Assembly: GCF_027923585.1 (NCBI RefSeq)
Contig: NZ_BRPL01000002.1
Coordinates: forward strand, 992,001 to 1,056,000
From: Philodulcilactobacillus myokonensis
GTDB taxonomy: Bacteria > Bacillota > Bacilli > Lactobacillales > Lactobacillaceae
DNA length: 64,000 bases
Direction: 5' to 3'
The notes under the pieces are model-generated. The model was not told where the DNA came from, searched no databases, and saw only the letters and a program-made list of their open reading frames with translations. The translations under genes were made by a program, and so were the position numbers. Below are positions 62,125 through 64,000 of the stretch, piece after piece (the stretch's first letter is position 1; each line of letters opens with the position of its first letter).

Positions 62125-62709
62125 TCACTTTCCGATTAAATCATGTGGTGGATTAAAATAGTGCCTTCTACAAACTGGATAATAGGATTCATTACCACCA
62201 ACTTGAATCTGTTCACCTTCATATACCGGTTTATGATCATGAAATCGTAAATTCATGATGGCCTTTCGATCACAGAACCAGCAAATGGTTTTCATTTCTT
62301 CAATTTTATCAGCATATAAAAGCAAATACTTAGAGCCCTCAAATAAATTATTTTGAAAGTCATTCTTTAAACCAAAAGTCATGACAGGAATATTCAACCC
62401 ATCAACCACCTTGGCAAATTCTATGATTTGCTTTTTATTTAAAAATTGAGCTTCATCCACTAAAATACAATGAGCATTTGGATTGACCTTTTTAACTACC
62501 TTTAATACATCCGTCTGATCGTAAATTGGGTAAGCAGAACGGCTTAAACCAATCCTTGATGTAATTGTACCAGGTTTTTCTCTAGTGTCCTTAGCGCTTG
62601 TCATAATAATAACTGGTTTGCCTTGTTCTTCATAATTATGTGCTACCTTAATAATATCAATTGTTTTACCACTATTCATTGCTCCATAGCGAAAAAATAA
62701 TTGAGCCAT
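62125..62709 (-). CDS. tdk: thymidine kinase
   Basis: A 194-aa type II thymidine kinase that salvages thymidine to dTMP. The P-loop is [10 protein letters not shown], then DEAQFL, and the zinc-binding pairs CWFC and CRRH lie near the C-terminus. I chose the ATG at 62709, after AGGAGG. A TTG two codons earlier is also possible. A longer frame of 22 residues upstream has no similarity. First gene of the operon. Confidence 0.95.
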   Translation of the reverse strand: MAQLFFRYGAMNSGKTIDIIKVAHNYEEQGKPVIIMTSAKDTREKPGTITSRIGLSRSAYPIYDQTDVLKVVKKVNPNAHCILVDEAQFLNKKQIIEFAKVVDGLNIPVMTFGLKNDFQNNLFEGSKYLLLYADKIEEMKTICWFCDRKAIMNLRFHDHKPVYEGEQIQVGGNESYYPVCRRHYFNPPHDLIGK

Positions 62710-62743
62710 ATTCAAATCATCCCTCCTGGAAACTCTATTTCTA

Positions 62744-62772
62744 ATTATAGTCGATTTAAAATCGAATTTCGA
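62744..62772 (-). promoter_or_regulatory. tdk operon promoter candidate with palindromic spacer
   Basis: TATAAT on the minus strand with a weak -35 TCGAAA 17 bases upstream. The spacer contains a perfect 15-base palindrome, TCGATTTTAAATCGA (62751-62765). Confidence 0.5.
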
Positions 62773-62866
62773 CATGTAAAGGAATGGTTTTAATAATATC
62801 TAAATGGAAACAAGCATGATTAGAACTATTCAGCTTAAATTATGGTAAAATTTTTTTGTTATCTTT

Positions 62867-62874
62867 GATATAAT
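62867..62874 (+). promoter_or_regulatory. extended -10 promoter of murT
   Basis: TGATATAAT gives a TGn extended -10 box about 50 bases upstream of the murT start. Confidence 0.55.
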
Positions 62875-62920
62875 GTTCATTTAATGTAATGTTATTCTAA
62901 CGGATGAAGGAGGAAATAGG

Positions 62921-64000
62921 ATGTCATTTAGAAGTTCACTTGCAGAAGTTGCGGGTAAATCTTCATATTGGATTTTACACAATTTTTTTCATGGTGGTAG
63001 CTCCTTTCCAGGAAAAATCACCACTCAAATTGACCCAAAGGTATTAAAGCATTTAGGCGCTAATTACAGGGTTATCATCGTCACAGGAACCAATGGCAAA
63101 ACATTAACAACAGCCATTACAACCCAGGTGTTAAAAAAGAAATTTAATCAAATCTTAACTAATCCGTCAGGCTCCAATATGGAACAGGGAATTGTAACCA
63201 CCTTTTTAGAGGCTAAGAAGCCTAAGACTCAAAAACCAGTGGCAGTACTTGAAGTCGATGAAGCTAACGTTGTTAAGGTCACCAAATATATTAAACCCAT
63301 TGCATTCGTTTTAACCAATATTTTTAGGGATCAAATGGATCGTTATGGTGAAATTTATACCACCTATAAAAAAATCATCAACGGAATTAAATTAGCACCG
63401 AAAGCAACCATTATTGCTAATGGCGATGCATCAATCTTTAATTCAGTTAAGCTTCCTAATCCTAAAATTTACTATGGATTTAAGAACCACGATGAATCAC
63501 AAGATATGAAGGCAAAGCCAAATACTGACGGTGTCATTTGTCCAAACTGTCATAATATTTTGCATTATCATTATATTTCGTACAGTAATCTTGGTGATTA
63601 TTTCTGCCCTCATTGTGGATATCATCGTCCCGAATTAAATTACCACCTAGATCAAATTGATCATTTAACCCCGACTTCATCCACGTTTGAAATTGACGGT
63701 CATCAATTAACAATCGATATTGGCGGAGTTTACAATATCTATAATGCGTTAGCTGCATATACAGTTGGTCGTTTTATGGGGGTTGAACCGGAAGCAATTC
63801 AACAAGCATTTCAAAGTAATGAACATGTCTTCGGTCGTCAGGAAGAGATTAATGTTAATGGTAAAAAAGTTACTATTATTTTAGTTAAAAATCCCGTTGG
63901 CCTAAATCAAGTCATTGATATGATATCAACTGATAAGGAACCATTTTCATTCATTGGATTATTAAATGCTAACTATGCTGATGGAATTGACACCAGCTGG
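62921..64000 (+). CDS. murT: lipid II isoglutaminyl synthase subunit MurT (partial, 3' end off right edge)
   Basis: The first 360 codons of the Mur-ligase-like subunit of the MurT-GatD amidase complex, which amidates the D-glutamate of lipid II. Seen are the ATP loop VTGTNGKTLTTA (about residue 50), DEANVVKV and a zinc-ribbon insert CPNC..CPHC (about residues 207-229), the mark of the MurT branch. Start ATG after GGAGGAAATAGG. gatD would be expected next, outside the window. Confidence 0.93.
   Translation, partial: MSFRSSLAEVAGKSSYWILHNFFHGGSSFPGKITTQIDPKVLKHLGANYRVIIVTGTNGKTLTTAITTQVLKKKFNQILTNPSGSNMEQGIVTTFLEAKKPKTQKPVAVLEVDEANVVKVTKYIKPIAFVLTNIFRDQMDRYGEIYTTYKKIINGIKLAPKATIIANGDASIFNSVKLPNPKIYYGFKNHDESQDMKAKPNTDGVICPNCHNILHYHYISYSNLGDYFCPHCGYHRPELNYHLDQIDHLTPTSSTFEIDGHQLTIDIGGVYNIYNALAAYTVGRFMGVEPEAIQQAFQSNEHVFGRQEEINVNGKKVTIILVKNPVGLNQVIDMISTDKEPFSFIGLLNANYADGIDTSW

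Overview
The window is a low-GC Firmicutes chromosome, most likely from a small-genome member of the Lactobacillaceae. The signs are the ATP synthase, cell-shape, LTA and rrn gene neighbourhoods of lactobacilli, lactobacillus-type small families (DUF3397, DUF4044, DUF2969, DUF1146), T-box and TPP riboswitches, CtsR and CcpA-type sites, and AT-rich coding sequence. The species cannot be fixed from sequence reading alone. Nearly everything is core chromosome. I see no prophage, insertion sequence, CRISPR array, restriction system or defence island.

Layout: 0-7.4 kb holds two small membrane-protein genes, a leftward operon relQ-nadK-rluA-like-trmL (RelQ alarmone synthetase, NAD kinase, pseudouridine synthase, TrmL tRNA methylase), a divergent yjbH/spxH adaptor gene, coiA, mecA, a metallo-beta-lactamase-fold hydrolase and a degenerate HmoB-like gene. 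7.4-14.5 kb is one leftward rRNA operon (16S-23S-5S) followed by 19 tRNA genes. It has three upstream promoters and a further strong promoter candidate inside the tRNA array. 14.5-19.9 kb is a lipoteichoic-acid locus (two glycosyltransferases, a YbhN/LafC-like membrane protein, LtaS). 19.9-25.2 kb holds ptsHI, a small unknown gene, clpE under a CtsR box, and a TPP riboswitch with a stump of tenA. 25.3-34 kb carries a dipeptidase, RF3, tagD, an AI-2E-type transporter, recX, a flavodoxin, a YihY-type protein and an UDP-GlcNAc 2-epimerase.

33.7-48.7 kb holds a CsbB-like glycosyltransferase with GtrA, a T-box-controlled brnQ, two divergent GlcU-type sugar transporters with cre-like sites, a tRNA-Arg gene, a DEAD-box helicase, a GH25-like membrane protein, gluconokinase, an HTH-TPR regulator, tag, ddl, and a methionine ABC transporter (metNIQ) under a Met-type T-box. 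48.6-64 kb holds rodA, DUF2969, yidD, mreB/mbl, DUF1146, the complete atpBEFHAGDC operon, upp, tsaC, prmC, prfA, tdk, and the start of murT running off the right edge.

Functionally the window is rich in envelope building (LTA, wall precursors, rod shape, murT) and in translation (rRNA, 20 tRNAs, release factors, tRNA modification). Proteolysis and stress adaptors (MecA, YjbH, ClpE) and RNA-based control of amino-acid and thiamine genes are also well represented. The points most worth a second look are the C33 tRNA(CAT), the TPP riboswitch left in front of a truncated tenA, the Met T-box whose acceptor-pairing base does not match A73, the duplicated Asp-fMet block and internal promoter in the tRNA array, the HTH-TPR regulator with an inverted repeat and a possible mini-ORF, and a perfect palindrome inside the tdk promoter. 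I did not find a clearly new multi-gene system.
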